In this document: positions 36,330 through 45,495 of the stretch, in pieces | Layout: every line of letters begins with the position of its first letter | Position numbering within the stretch: the first letter of the stretch is position 1 | Assembly: GCF_017948245.1 (NCBI RefSeq) | Contig: NZ_CP072865.1 | Span: 3,559,501 to 3,623,500 of the forward strand | From: Rhizobium sp. NLR16a | GTDB lineage: Bacteria; Pseudomonadota; Alphaproteobacteria; Rhizobiales; Rhizobiaceae | Direction: 5' to 3' | Length of the DNA stretch: 64,000 nucleotides | Notes under the pieces: model-generated | Told to the model about the DNA's origin: nothing | Database searches by the model: none | What the model saw: the letters and a program-made list of their open reading frames with translations, nothing else | Made by a program: the position numbers and the translations under genes

Positions 36330-37529
36330 TCAAGCCGTCTTCTTGATCTTGGCGGCGCGGATGCTCTCGGCGGCGCGCTCGAGGCGCACAAGCCCTTCGC
36401 GGGCTTCCTCGGCAGTGACCACCAGCGGCGGAAGAAGGCGGATGACGTTGTCGCCGGCCGGCACGCCGAGCAGATGCGCGGCGCGGATCGCCTGCAGCAA
36501 TTCGGCCGAGGGAACCGCAGCCTTGACGCCGAGAAGAAGCCCTTCGCCTCGGATATCCTCGATCACATCGGGATAACGATCCTTGAGCGAGGCCAGTCCC
36601 TGGCGGAAGACGAGCGCGACGTCGCGCACATGCTCAAGGAAGCCATCGGCGAGGATGACGTCGAGCACGGCGCTGCCGACCGCCATGGCCAGCGGATTGC
36701 CGCCATAGGTCGAACCATGCGTGCCGGCCTTCATGCCGGAAGCGGCCTCGGCGGTTGCAAGGCAGGCGCCGAGCGGGAAACCGCCGCCGATGCCCTTGGC
36801 GACGGCCATGATATCAGGCGTGATGCCGGACCATTCATGGGCAAACAGCTTGCCGGTACGGCCGACGCCCGTCTGCACCTCGTCGAGGATCAGCAGCAGG
36901 CCATTTTCGTCGCAGATCCGGCGCAGCGCCTTCATGAATTCGCTGGTGGCGGCACGCACGCCGCCCTCGCCCTGCACCGGCTCGATCAGGATTGCGGCCG
37001 TCGCATCGGTAATGGCGGCACGCACGGCATCGATGTCGCCGAACGGCACCTGATCGAAACCCGGCGCCTTGGGGCCGAAACCTTCGAGATATTTCTCCTG
37101 GCCGCCGGCGGCGATCGTCGCCAGCGTGCGGCCGTGGAAAGCGCCTTCGAAGGTGATGATATGGAACCTCTCGGGATGGCCCTTGGAAAACTGATAGCGG
37201 CGCGCCGTCTTGATGGCGCATTCGAGCGCCTCGGCGCCCGAATTGGTGAAGAACACCTTGTCGGCGAAGGTGGCGTCGGTCAGGCGTTTGGCCAGGCGCT
37301 CCTGGCCGGGAATTTCATAGATATTGGAGAGGTGCCAGACCTTGTCGGCCTGCTCCTTCAGCGCCGCGACCACATGCGGGTTGCCGTGGCCGACGGAGGT
37401 GACGGCGACCCCGGCGCCGAAATCGAGATAACGCTCGCCGCTCTCGGCGATCAGCCATACGCCCTCGCCTCGCTCGAACCGCAGCGGGGCACGAGAATAG
37501 GTGTCGTAAAGCGGCGCGGCTTCAGCCAT
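36330..37529 (-). CDS. argD: Acetylornithine aminotransferase
   Basis: A 399-residue class III PLP aminotransferase in arginine synthesis. [46 protein letters not shown] and the PLP lysine in [16 protein letters not shown] are present. The start MAEAAPLYD is preceded by GGGAGACCC; a reading nine codons longer exists. It may also accept succinyldiaminopimelate, as family members do. It heads the argD-argF-hslO cluster. Confidence 0.93.
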   Translation of the reverse strand: MAEAAPLYDTYSRAPLRFERGEGVWLIAESGERYLDFGAGVAVTSVGHGNPHVVAALKEQADKVWHLSNIYEIPGQERLAKRLTDATFADKVFFTNSGAEALECAIKTARRYQFSKGHPERFHIITFEGAFHGRTLATIAAGGQEKYLEGFGPKAPGFDQVPFGDIDAVRAAITDATAAILIEPVQGEGGVRAATSEFMKALRRICDENGLLLILDEVQTGVGRTGKLFAHEWSGITPDIMAVAKGIGGGFPLGACLATAEAASGMKAGTHGSTYGGNPLAMAVGSAVLDVILADGFLEHVRDVALVFRQGLASLKDRYPDVIEDIRGEGLLLGVKAAVPSAELLQAIRAAHLLGVPAGDNVIRLLPPLVVTAEEAREGLVRLERAAESIRAAKIKKTA

Positions 37530-37600
37530 CGCGGGTCTCCCGTTCAATGTTGTCATGCGCGGATTCCGGCTAACAAAACCAGGTCCGAAAAATCAAAAAT

Positions 37601-37652
37601 GCCGCCTTTCGGCGGCGAGCGGTACTATTTCCTTTTCGCGCTGCAATGTCAA
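37601..37652 (-). promoter_or_regulatory. Candidate argD promoter and leader hairpin
   Basis: On the minus strand TTGACA (37652-37647) is followed after 17 bp by AATAGT (37629-37624), a fair housekeeping promoter. Just downstream is GCCGCC-GAAA-GGCGGC (37616-37601) followed by ATTTTTGATTTTT. The hairpin plus T-run has the form of an intrinsic terminator but sits at about the transcript start, so its role is unclear. Confidence 0.45.
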
Positions 37653-37769
37653 CAAAACTGCGGCCTTAGCGTATGCCGCAAGCTTGTACAGGGGCACTTT
37701 CGGCCTTCAACAGGCATTATTGCAGAAATGACACGCAGAGGCAGCAAGTTGGGGAAAAACTTGAAATTC

Positions 37770-37835
37770 GATTCATCCGGATTCCCGCGACTCTTGTCAC
37801 GGAGTCAGCCTCACACTAGGTTAAAGTTCAATTAC
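37770..37835 (+). promoter_or_regulatory. gcrA control region: GANTC cluster and CtrA-like site
   Basis: GANTC sites occur at 37770, 37780, 37789 and 37802, four within 37 bp, with a fifth at 37915. A CtrA-like TTAA-N7-TTAC follows at 37821-37835. GANTC is the CcrM adenine-methylation site, and GcrA itself acts with CcrM methylation. The cluster in the argD-gcrA gap (37530-37952) therefore points to methylation-dependent cell-cycle control of gcrA. Confidence 0.6.
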
Positions 37836-37952
37836 TAGACTGCATGCGGCGGAACTAGTCACCAAAATTGATCAAGCGTTTCTTGTTTCGGAGGCTTCCG
37901 GGACAACGGTGAGGGATTCTGCCATCACCAACGCAAAAGGTGGAGACAGGGC

Positions 37953-38486
37953 ATGAACTGGACAGACGAGCGGGTCGAGAAACTCAAGAAGCTTTGGGCC
38001 GAAGGACTGAGCGCCAGCCAGATTGCTGCGCAGCTTGGCGGGGTCAGCCGAAACGCCGTTATCGGCAAGGTGCACAGGCTCAGCCTTCCCGGCCGCGCCA
38101 AGGCCGGCGGCACGGCCACCGCGGCGCGCACGCCGAAGCGCCAGACATCCGCGCCGCGCGCGCCGAACTACGCCTCCCGGATCGCCACCCGCACCGTGAC
38201 CCGCCAGCAGGGCGCAACCCTGCTGAAGGAAGAGATCGAGATCGATACAGTCGAGGAAATGGAATATGTGCCGAAGGGCAACGTGGTGGTGCCGATTTCC
38301 CGCCGCCTCGGCCTGACGGAGCTCACCGAACGCACCTGCAAGTGGCCGGTCGGCGATCCGCTCAAGGAAGATTTCCATTTCTGCGGCTGCGAATCCCCGG
38401 ACAATTCGCCCTATTGCAGCTATCATCAGAAGCTTGCCTATCAGCCGATCAACGAACGCCGCCGGGCGGCGGCGCGGGTCAGCTGA
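37953..38486 (+). CDS. gcrA: GcrA cell-cycle regulator
   Basis: A 177-residue GcrA protein. The N-terminal helix-turn-helix reads MNWTDERVEKLKKLWAEGLS and GGVSRNAVIGKVHRLSLPGR, the canonical GcrA DNA-binding region. A basic linker follows. The C-terminal sigma-interacting domain contains TCKWPVGDP and FHFCGCESPDNSPYCSYHQK, the conserved cysteine-rich end. GcrA recruits sigma-70 holoenzyme to promoters with methylated GANTC sites. GGTGGAGACAGGGC precedes the ATG. A weak hairpin AAACGG-GCCG-CCGTTT at 38512-38527 may end the transcript. Confidence 0.95.
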   Translation: MNWTDERVEKLKKLWAEGLSASQIAAQLGGVSRNAVIGKVHRLSLPGRAKAGGTATAARTPKRQTSAPRAPNYASRIATRTVTRQQGATLLKEEIEIDTVEEMEYVPKGNVVVPISRRLGLTELTERTCKWPVGDPLKEDFHFCGCESPDNSPYCSYHQKLAYQPINERRRAAARVS

Positions 38487-38777
38487 GCGGACCGGTATAG
38501 CCAGACATAAAAAACGGGCCGCCGTTTCTTATTCGAGTGGGAAGTGACCTTTGCGTTTAGCAACCCCCACACTCCGTCATGCCAGGGCTTGACGGAGGAG
38601 GTGGCGCCGGGACAAGTCGGCTTTGCAGGCGCGATGGAAAGGTGGTGCCGAGACGCATAAGCCTCGCCGGCGCAACGACGCTGGCTCCGCAGCGGCGACG
38701 ATGGACGACAAGGCGGGCCTCACAAGCCGTACTGCCGTGCGTTTGGCGGGAACGCCAACCCCACACTCCCTCAGCCT
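38487..38777. other. Intergenic region bounded by imperfect direct repeats
   Basis: No gene in 291 bp between gcrA and the convergent phoB. Two imperfect 18-19 bp direct repeats, CAACCCCCACACTCCGTCA at 38561-38579 and CAACCCCACACTCCCTCA at 38756-38773, enclose a GC-rich stretch of about 176 bp with many GCG/CGC inverted segments. This looks like another intergenic mosaic unit. The second repeat touches the phoB stop codon. Confidence 0.45.
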
Positions 38778-39461
38778 TCAGGCCTCCATCGAATAACCGG
38801 CGCCGCGGACGGTGCGGATGACGTCCTGCATGTTGGAGAAATTCAGCGCCTTGCGCAGGCGGCCGACATGGACGTCGACGGTGCGTTCGTCGACATAGAT
38901 GTCGTGGCCCCAGACGCCGTCCAGCAGCTGCGAACGGGAAAAGACCCGGCCCGGCGACGACATCAGGAATTCCAGCAGCCGGAATTCGGTCGGGCCGAGG
39001 CGGACTTCGCGGCTCTTGCGGTGGACACGATGGGTTTCGCGGTCGAGCTCGATATCGCCGCATTTCAGCACCGAGGACAGCACCTCGGGACGGGCCCGAC
39101 GCAGCATCGCCTTGACGCGGGCGACGAGCTCGGGGGTCGAGAAGGGCTTGACGACGTAATCGTCGGCGCCGGTGGACAGTCCGCGCACACGCTCGCTCTC
39201 CTCGCCGCGCGCCGTCAGCATGATGATCGGCAGCCGCTCGGTTTCCGGCCGCATGCGCAGGCGCCGGCAGAGTTCGATGCCGGAGACGCCGGGCAGCATC
39301 CAGTCGAGGATGAGAAGGTCGGGCGTGCGCTCCTGAAGCCTGATCTCGGCCTCGTCGCCGCGCAGGATGGTATCGACCTCAAAGCCTTCCGCCTCAAGAT
39401 TATAGCGAAGAAGCACGCTCAGCGCTTCCTCGTCTTCAACAACTGCCACTCTCGGGATCAT
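38778..39461 (-). CDS. phoB: Phosphate regulon response regulator PhoB
   Basis: A 227-residue OmpR/PhoB-type regulator. Its receiver domain has the acidic VVEDEE, the phospho-acceptor Asp in LLILDWMLPGVSG, the Thr in MLTARG and the Lys in VVKPFSTPEL. The C-terminal winged helix reads LGPTEFRLLEFLMSSPGRVF, then VDVHVGRLRKALN. Phosphorylated by PhoR it activates Pho-box promoters such as that of pstS. It is the last gene of the pho-pst cluster, 160 bp after phoU. Confidence 0.95.
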   Translation of the reverse strand: MIPRVAVVEDEEALSVLLRYNLEAEGFEVDTILRGDEAEIRLQERTPDLLILDWMLPGVSGIELCRRLRMRPETERLPIIMLTARGEESERVRGLSTGADDYVVKPFSTPELVARVKAMLRRARPEVLSSVLKCGDIELDRETHRVHRKSREVRLGPTEFRLLEFLMSSPGRVFSRSQLLDGVWGHDIYVDERTVDVHVGRLRKALNFSNMQDVIRTVRGAGYSMEA

Positions 39462-39621
39462 GCGTGTCCGTCTCCTCGCGCACAAGCCTTAAACCGGGAC
39501 GATTTAAGCAGGCGTCCTGCGCAAATTCAGAAATTGGCTGCGACCTCTTTGCGCGCCCCGAACGGGCGCGCACGCAAGTGACTGGTCCGGGCGGCTGACC
39601 CGGGCGGCTCGTTCGGAACCA

Positions 39622-40335
39622 TTATTCCGTCGCGGCGCCGACGGTGTTGGCACTGTCATCCTTCGGACGATCGCCTTCCGGCTGGGCGCCCGTCGCCATG
39701 TAGTAAATCGTCTCGGCGATGTTGGTGGCATGGTCGCCGATGCGCTCGATGTTCTTGGCGCAAAAGAGCAGATGCGTGCAGCTCGTGATGTTGCGCGGAT
39801 CTTCCATCATGTAGGTCAAGAGCTCGCGGAACAGCGAGGTGTACATCGCGTCGATCTCGTTGTCGCGTTCGCGGATGGCGGTCGCCTTGTCGGCGGCGCG
39901 TGTCGTATAGACGTCGAGCACTTCCTTGAGCTGGACGAGCGCCAGCTCGGAGAGGTGCTCGAGGCCGCGGGCGAGCTTGCGCGGCACGCCTGTGCTCTGC
40001 ACGGCGATGACGCGCTTGGCGGTGTTCTTGCCGAGGTCGCCGACGCGTTCGAGATCGGCGGCGATGCGGATCGAACCCATGATCTCGCGCAGGTCCGCGG
40101 CCATCGGCTGACGGCGGGCGATGGTGACGATCGCCTTGTCGCCAATCTCGCGTTCGGTGTGATCGAGGATCACATCATCGGAAATGACCTTCTGCGCCAG
40201 CGCCGTATCGCCGTTGACCAGCGCCCGGACGGATTCCGCGACCATCTGTTCGGCCAGGCCGCCCATTTCGGAAATCCGCCTGGAGAGGAACTTCAGATCA
40301 TCATCATAGGCGGAATAAATATGTGTCGATGCCAT
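39622..40335 (-). CDS. phoU: Phosphate signalling protein PhoU
   Basis: A 237-residue protein of two similar three-helix bundles, each with a metal-binding acidic motif; RIAADLERVGDLGKNTAKRV and LFCAKNIERIGDHATNIAET are the two signature helices. PhoU links PstB to PhoR and prevents Pho activation when phosphate is plentiful. It starts 42 bp after pstB stops, in the usual pst order. The C-terminal tail is rich in charged and Asp/Asn residues and is variable. Confidence 0.95.
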   Translation of the reverse strand: MASTHIYSAYDDDLKFLSRRISEMGGLAEQMVAESVRALVNGDTALAQKVISDDVILDHTEREIGDKAIVTIARRQPMAADLREIMGSIRIAADLERVGDLGKNTAKRVIAVQSTGVPRKLARGLEHLSELALVQLKEVLDVYTTRAADKATAIRERDNEIDAMYTSLFRELLTYMMEDPRNITSCTHLLFCAKNIERIGDHATNIAETIYYMATGAQPEGDRPKDDSANTVGAATE

Positions 40336-40377
40336 GGGCTTTGTCCTCGAATAACGGAAAGCTTCGTGTCGCCGGGA

Positions 40378-41193
40378 TCAGCCGAAGCGACCCATGATGT
40401 AATCCTGGGTGCGCGGATCGTCGGGGTTGGTGAACATCTTGTCGGTGTCGTTCTCCTCGACGAGGTTGCCGAGGTGGAACATGGCGGTGCGCTGCGAAAC
40501 ACGCGCGGCCTGCTGCATGGAGTGGGTGACGATGACGATCGTGTAGTTCTCGCGCAACTCGTGGATCAGCTCCTCGACCTTGGCGGTGGCAATCGGATCA
40601 AGGGCCGAGCAGGGTTCGTCCATCAGGATGACCTCCGGGCTGACGGCGACGGCGCGGGCAATGCACAGGCGCTGCTGCTGACCGCCGGAGAGGCCGGTGC
40701 CGGATTCGTGCACGCGGTCCTTGACCTCGTTCCACAGGCCGGCGCGCTGCAGGCTGCTCTCGACGATCTGGTCGAGATCGGCCTTCGACTTGGCGAGACC
40801 GTGGATGCGCGGGCCGTAGGAGACGTTTTCGTAGATCGACTTCGGGAACGGGTTCGGCTTCTGGAAAACCATGCCGACGCGGGCGCGAAGTTCGACCACG
40901 TCGATATCCGGATCATAGATGTCGTCGCTGTCGAGCGTGATCTTGCCGGTGACGCGGCAGCCTTCGATCGTGTCGTTCATGCGGTTGAGGCTTCGCAGGA
41001 AGGTCGACTTGCCGCAGCCCGAGGGGCCGATCAGGGCGGTTACGGTGTTTTCGCGGATGTTCAGGTTCACGTCGAAAAGCGCGCGCTTCTCGCCGTAATA
41101 TACGGAGACATCCTGTCCAATCATTTTATACGGGACGTTGCTCATCTTCTGATCCAGCGCCTTTTCAACTGCAGCTTCCGTCAGCATGTTCAT
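40378..41193 (-). CDS. pstB: Phosphate ABC transporter ATPase PstB
   Basis: A 271-residue ABC ATPase. Walker A is [14 protein letters not shown], signature [14 protein letters not shown], Walker [14 protein letters not shown], and the switch histidine is in [11 protein letters not shown]. It powers PstC/PstA import of phosphate delivered by PstS. It follows pstA by 15 bp and precedes phoU. The short N-terminal extension before the conserved domain (about 30 residues) is not unusual in rhizobia. Confidence 0.96.
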   Translation of the reverse strand: MNMLTEAAVEKALDQKMSNVPYKMIGQDVSVYYGEKRALFDVNLNIRENTVTALIGPSGCGKSTFLRSLNRMNDTIEGCRVTGKITLDSDDIYDPDIDVVELRARVGMVFQKPNPFPKSIYENVSYGPRIHGLAKSKADLDQIVESSLQRAGLWNEVKDRVHESGTGLSGGQQQRLCIARAVAVSPEVILMDEPCSALDPIATAKVEELIHELRENYTIVIVTHSMQQAARVSQRTAMFHLGNLVEENDTDKMFTNPDDPRTQDYIMGRFG

Positions 41194-41208
41194 GATGTTT
41201 AACTCCGT

Positions 41209-42531
41209 TTACCAGCGGCGCTCGAAGCGACGACGCAAAAGGATGGCGCCCATGTTCATGACGATCAGGAACAGGAGCAGGACGATGATGGCACCCGAAG
41301 TACGCTCCACGAAGGCACGTTCGGCCTCGTTCGCCCACATATAGACCTGCACGGGCAAGGCCGTCGAGGGCTCGAGCGGTGTCGTGGGCGCATTGGCGAC
41401 GAAGGCGACCATGCCGATCAAGAGCAGCGGCGCGGTTTCGCCAAGCGCGTGCGCCAGGCCGATGATCGTGCCGGTGAGGATGCCGGGCATGGCAAGCGGC
41501 AGGACATGGTGGAACACCATCTGCATCTTCGAGGCGCCGAGGCCGAGCGCTGCGGCGCGGATCGAAGGCGGCACGGCGCGCAGAGCCGCGCGGGTGGCGA
41601 TGATGATCGTCGGCAGGGTCATCAGCGTCAGCACCAGGCCACCGACCAGCGAAGCCGAGCGCGGCAGGCCGATGAAGTTGATGAAGACGGAAAGGCCGAG
41701 CAGACCGTAGACGATCGACGGGACGGCGGCGAGATTGTTGATGTTGACCTCGATCAGGTCCGTCAGCCTGTTCTTCGGCGCAAACTCCTCGAGATAGATC
41801 GAGGCGGCGACGCCGATCGGCAGCGACAGAACGAGCACGATCAGCATCAAGTAAAGCGAGCCGATGAGGGCAACGCCGAGGCCGGCGGCCTCCGGGCGGC
41901 TGGAATTGCCGTTGACGAAGAGGCCGCTGTTGAATTGCTTCTGGAGAACGCCGCCCGCCTTCATCTGGTTCATCCAGTTGACCTGCTTGTCGTTGACCTT
42001 GCGGTTCTTCTCATCGACGGAAAGATCGATCTGGCCCTTGTTGGCACTGTCAATATTGGCATCAGCGAGCAGGGTGACATTGACCGTCTTGCCGATGATC
42101 GAGGGATCGGCGACGACCAGATCGCGCAGCTGGATCGGCGCGCTCTTGGAGAGCATGGCGGTTGCATCGCGCACATCCGGACGGCTCGATGCATTGATGT
42201 TCAGCTGCTTGACGATCGCGTCGCGCAGCAGAACCGGATAGTTGGCGGCGATCAGCACCGAAGGATCGGTCGCCCGCTTGCCGTTCGGATCGATCGTCTT
42301 TTCGGCGAATTCGATCGGCAGGGTGATCGTCGTCTGCTGGAAGGCGGTGTAGCCTTTGCCGATCACCGTCCACAGCAGGACGAAGAGAAAGATGAGGCCG
42401 AAGGCAATGGCGGCGATGCCGTAGGCCTGGAACCGGCGCTCGGCGGCATAGCGGCGCTTGATGCCGATGTCACGGCGGGCAGGCGCCTTGGAAACGGTGA
42501 CACCGACGGCGGGAGAAACAATGTTCGTCAT
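41209..42531 (-). CDS. pstA: Phosphate ABC transporter permease PstA
   Basis: A 440-residue inner-membrane permease. The conserved permease domain is in the C-terminal half, with GVAASIYLEEFAPKNRLTDL, VPSIVYGLLGLSVFIN and ALGETAPLLLIGM (the EAA-type coupling region). About 170 residues between the first helix and the core form a large periplasmic insert (for example DKQVNWMNQMKAGGVLQKQF), absent from the 296-residue E. coli protein. Its start overlaps the pstC stop by 4 bp. Confidence 0.94.
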   Translation of the reverse strand: MTNIVSPAVGVTVSKAPARRDIGIKRRYAAERRFQAYGIAAIAFGLIFLFVLLWTVIGKGYTAFQQTTITLPIEFAEKTIDPNGKRATDPSVLIAANYPVLLRDAIVKQLNINASSRPDVRDATAMLSKSAPIQLRDLVVADPSIIGKTVNVTLLADANIDSANKGQIDLSVDEKNRKVNDKQVNWMNQMKAGGVLQKQFNSGLFVNGNSSRPEAAGLGVALIGSLYLMLIVLVLSLPIGVAASIYLEEFAPKNRLTDLIEVNINNLAAVPSIVYGLLGLSVFINFIGLPRSASLVGGLVLTLMTLPTIIIATRAALRAVPPSIRAAALGLGASKMQMVFHHVLPLAMPGILTGTIIGLAHALGETAPLLLIGMVAFVANAPTTPLEPSTALPVQVYMWANEAERAFVERTSGAIIVLLLFLIVMNMGAILLRRRFERRW

Positions 42532-44009
42532 TCGTACTGCTCCCGATATTTGCGCACGATGTAGAGCGCATAGATGTTGAGGCTAAGCGTGATGCAGAAC
42601 AGCGTGATGCCAAGCGCAAAGGCGACCAGCGTCTGCGGCGAGGTGAACTCGAGGTCGCCTGTCAGCTGATTGACGATCTTGACGGTCACCGTGGTCATCG
42701 GCTCGAAGGGGTTGATCTGAATGCGGGCGGCAACACCTGCGGCCAGCACGACGATCATGGTTTCGCCGATGGCGCGCGAGGCGGTCATCAGCAGCGCGCC
42801 GACGATGCCGGGAAGTGCCGCCGGCAGGACCACCTTCTTGATGGTTTCGGAGCGTGTGGCGCCGAGACCGAGCGAACCGTCGCGCAGCGCCCGCGGTACG
42901 GCGGTGATGATGTCGTCCGACAGCGAGGAAACGTAGGGGATCAGCATGATGCCCATGACGATACCGGCGGTCAGAACGCTCTGTGCCTGGATGAAGTTCG
43001 AATAGTTGCCGGAGAGCAGGCCGCTGATCTGCGCGGAGAAATCGCGCAGGAAGGGGCCGACGGTGACGAGGGCGAAGAAGCCGTAGACAATCGTCGGGAT
43101 GCCGGCGAGCACTTCGAGCAGCGGCTTGGAGACGCCGCGCACCTTCGGCGAGGCGTATTCGGCCATGTAGATGGCGGCGAAGAGACCGACCGGCACGGCT
43201 ACCAGCATGGCGACCAGGCCGATATAAAGCGTGCCGAGCAGGAGCGGGATCAGGCCGAACTGGCCGAAGGACGAGCTGCCGGCGCCGGCAAAGCGCGGAT
43301 CCCAGACAGTGCCGAAAAAGAAATCGCCGGCGGGAACGACGGCAAAGAAGCGAACCGCTTCCGACAGCATCGACAGCACGATGCCGACCGTCGTCAGGAT
43401 GGCGATCGAGGAGGCGAGCAGCAGGCCCCAGAGCATGACGCGCTCGACGCGGTTGCGGGCGCGGAAGCGCGGCGCGATGGCGCGCAGCGCATAAAAGGCG
43501 CCGGCAACGGCCAGAATGAAGACGATCGCGGTCATGGCGAGGCGGCTCGTCATGCTCATGGAATTGAGCGTCTTGGCGGCCTCGACCATGTATGGCTGCG
43601 GCTGGCCGGCGAGCGGCACGCCCTTTTCGCTGAGCTTGGCCTGCAGGGCGGCCGGATCGTTTGCCACCGCGGCGGCTTCGTCCGATGTCAGCATCGTCAG
43701 GCCGCGCGCGACCGTCGCCACCATCGAATAGCTCAGATCCTGTTCGACCGCGGCCTGCGCCTTGACCTCGGCAGGGAAAGTGCCGCGCACCGAGGACTGG
43801 ATGACGCCGGGGCTGACGGAGAGCCAGACGCAGAGGACGACGAGGGCGGGAAGAACCGTCCAGATCGCGGCATAGGCGCCGTAATAGGCCGGCCGGGAAT
43901 GCAGTGCGGAGGACCTGCCTCCGGCAAGGGCTGCGGCACGGCCGCGCGCGACCAGATAGGCGACGGCGCCGATCGCCACAAGGCACAGAAGTATGACGGA
44001 TGTGCTCAT
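42528..44009 (-). CDS. pstC: Phosphate ABC transporter permease PstC
   Basis: A 493-residue inner-membrane permease, longer than the 319-residue E. coli PstC because of extra N-terminal helices and a periplasmic segment of about 80 residues. The core includes GLFAAIYMAEYASPKVRGVS, LAGIPTIVYGFFALVTVGPF and SRAIGETMIVVLAAG. It pairs with PstA to form the phosphate channel. The start MSTSVILLCLVAIGAVAYLV opens with a membrane helix. Confidence 0.94.
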   Translation of the reverse strand: MSTSVILLCLVAIGAVAYLVARGRAAALAGGRSSALHSRPAYYGAYAAIWTVLPALVVLCVWLSVSPGVIQSSVRGTFPAEVKAQAAVEQDLSYSMVATVARGLTMLTSDEAAAVANDPAALQAKLSEKGVPLAGQPQPYMVEAAKTLNSMSMTSRLAMTAIVFILAVAGAFYALRAIAPRFRARNRVERVMLWGLLLASSIAILTTVGIVLSMLSEAVRFFAVVPAGDFFFGTVWDPRFAGAGSSSFGQFGLIPLLLGTLYIGLVAMLVAVPVGLFAAIYMAEYASPKVRGVSKPLLEVLAGIPTIVYGFFALVTVGPFLRDFSAQISGLLSGNYSNFIQAQSVLTAGIVMGIMLIPYVSSLSDDIITAVPRALRDGSLGLGATRSETIKKVVLPAALPGIVGALLMTASRAIGETMIVVLAAGVAARIQINPFEPMTTVTVKIVNQLTGDLEFTSPQTLVAFALGITLFCITLSLNIYALYIVRKYREQYE

Positions 44010-44176
44010 TCGTTACGTCCCCAGGCCCGTGGCCCCCAAAAAGCGCGGGCGGCTTCATCAGCCTGCCTTCGGCTTCCAATCATGGAGAAGGAATTCAACC
44101 CTGCCGCGGAAAGACCGGGACACAGGGCCATAAACGATGCCGGCGCGGGCTTTGAAGCACCGCGCCGGCAAAGTCA

Positions 44177-45211
44177 TTACATGGACTTACCAGCTTCGAC
44201 GTCCTTGCGGATCGCGTCGCGCTCGGCATCCGGAGCGGCAACGAGGCCGTATTCAGCCAGCGGGCCGTCAGGGCCGATCATCTGGTCGGATACGAAGAAG
44301 CTGACGTATTCCTTCAGGCCCGGAACGGCGCCGAGATGTGCCTTCTTGACATAGAAGAACAGCGGGCGGGAAACCGGGTAGGTGCCGTTGGCGATCGTTT
44401 CGGTGGACGGAACGATACCGTTCACGCTGGCGACCTTCAGCTTGTCGGCGTTGTTTTCATAGAAGGAAAGGCCGAATACGCCGACGCCGGTCTTGTTGGC
44501 CGCGATGCGTGCGAGGGTTTCCGGATAGTCGCCGTCGATGTCGACCGCAGCGCCGTCCTTGCGGACCGCGACGCAAGCCTTGGTCTGGGCGGCCTTGTCG
44601 GAGATTTCCTTGGCGATGACGTCGAGAGCGCCCGAAGCCTTGCAGCCGGCGGCAAGAACGTTCTGTTCGAAGACTTCGCGCGTGCCGTGCTTTTCGCCCG
44701 GGATATAGGCGGCGATGTCAACGGCCGGGAGCTTCGGATTGACTTCCGACCACTTCTTGTAGGGGTTGGCGACGAGCTTGCCGTCGACGACGACCTGGGC
44801 AGCGAGTGCCTTGTAGATGTCGGCCGGAACGTAAGCGACATCAGGGTTGGACGAGTCGGTTGCGAAGACGATGCCGTCATAACCGATCTTGACTTCCTGG
44901 ACGTCGGTTACGCCGGCGGCCTTGCAGGCTTCGGCCTCGTTCTTGTTGATCGGACGCGAAGCGTTGGCGATGTCGATGGTGTCTTCGCCGACGCCCTTGC
45001 AGAATTCCTTCAGGCCAGCGCCCGTGCCGCCGGATTCGACGACCGGCGTCTTGAAGTTGGTGAAGGTCTCGCCGAAGGATTCGGCAACGATCTTGGCGTA
45101 AGGCAGGACGGTGGACGAACCAGCGATCTGGATCTGGTCGCGAGCGACGGCTGCGCCAGCGAAGGCGGCAGTTGCAGCGAGCGCGGCAACGGTGAGCTTG
45201 AAGGTGTTCAT
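44177..45211 (-). CDS. pstS: Phosphate-binding protein PstS
   Basis: A 344-residue periplasmic protein with a signal peptide MNTFKLTVAALAATAAFAGA ending before ARDQIQIAG. Phosphate-contact motifs are visible: IAGSSTVLPYAKIV, SGGTGAGLKEFCKGVG and NASRPINKNEAEAC. GGGAGATTTCTA precedes the ATG at 45211; a longer upstream reading lacks this. It captures phosphate for PstCAB. The triple Pho box lies 101-133 bp upstream. A 167-bp gap separates it from pstC. Confidence 0.95.
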   Translation of the reverse strand: MNTFKLTVAALAATAAFAGAAVARDQIQIAGSSTVLPYAKIVAESFGETFTNFKTPVVESGGTGAGLKEFCKGVGEDTIDIANASRPINKNEAEACKAAGVTDVQEVKIGYDGIVFATDSSNPDVAYVPADIYKALAAQVVVDGKLVANPYKKWSEVNPKLPAVDIAAYIPGEKHGTREVFEQNVLAAGCKASGALDVIAKEISDKAAQTKACVAVRKDGAAVDIDGDYPETLARIAANKTGVGVFGLSFYENNADKLKVASVNGIVPSTETIANGTYPVSRPLFFYVKKAHLGAVPGLKEYVSFFVSDQMIGPDGPLAEYGLVAAPDAERDAIRKDVEAGKSM

Positions 45212-45311
45212 TAGAAATCTCCCGCATTGGGCTTGTGTGAGTGCGGCCTGAGAGGCCCTCGCAGTGCCTTTTTTCATCGGCGGGACTCTCTTAACGCTGT
45301 AAGCACCGTCC

Positions 45312-45344
45312 TTTTATGTCAAACCCGTGAAACATTTGTGACAG
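45312..45344 (-). promoter_or_regulatory. Pho box of three 11-bp repeats before pstS
   Basis: On the minus strand three contiguous 11-mers read CTGTCACAAAT, GTTTCACGGGT and TTGACATAAAA. They match the PhoB-binding repeat CTGTCATAAAT in the TGTCA-type half and A/T tail. The position suits activation of the pstSCAB-phoU-phoB transcript by PhoB. Confidence 0.8.
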
Positions 45345-45495
45345 GTTAAATCGCTGTTTTACAACGATAAAATTTATGGATCCCGCCTGAACGTGTCGAC
45401 GGATGGCAAAGTTTGGATCGCGGTTCGACCATGCATTGTAAGTTTACAACACGTGATCCGGCGGTTGCGGAAAGGCATCCTGTCTCCGTCCCACC

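Noticed and set aside
36018..37838. A 606-codon plus-strand frame over argD and argF
   Set aside because: Antisense to two clearly identified arginine genes; compositional artefact.
41449..42564. A 371-codon plus-strand frame over pstA
   Set aside because: Antisense to a clear PstA gene; the product is Arg/Gln/Asp-rich without domains.
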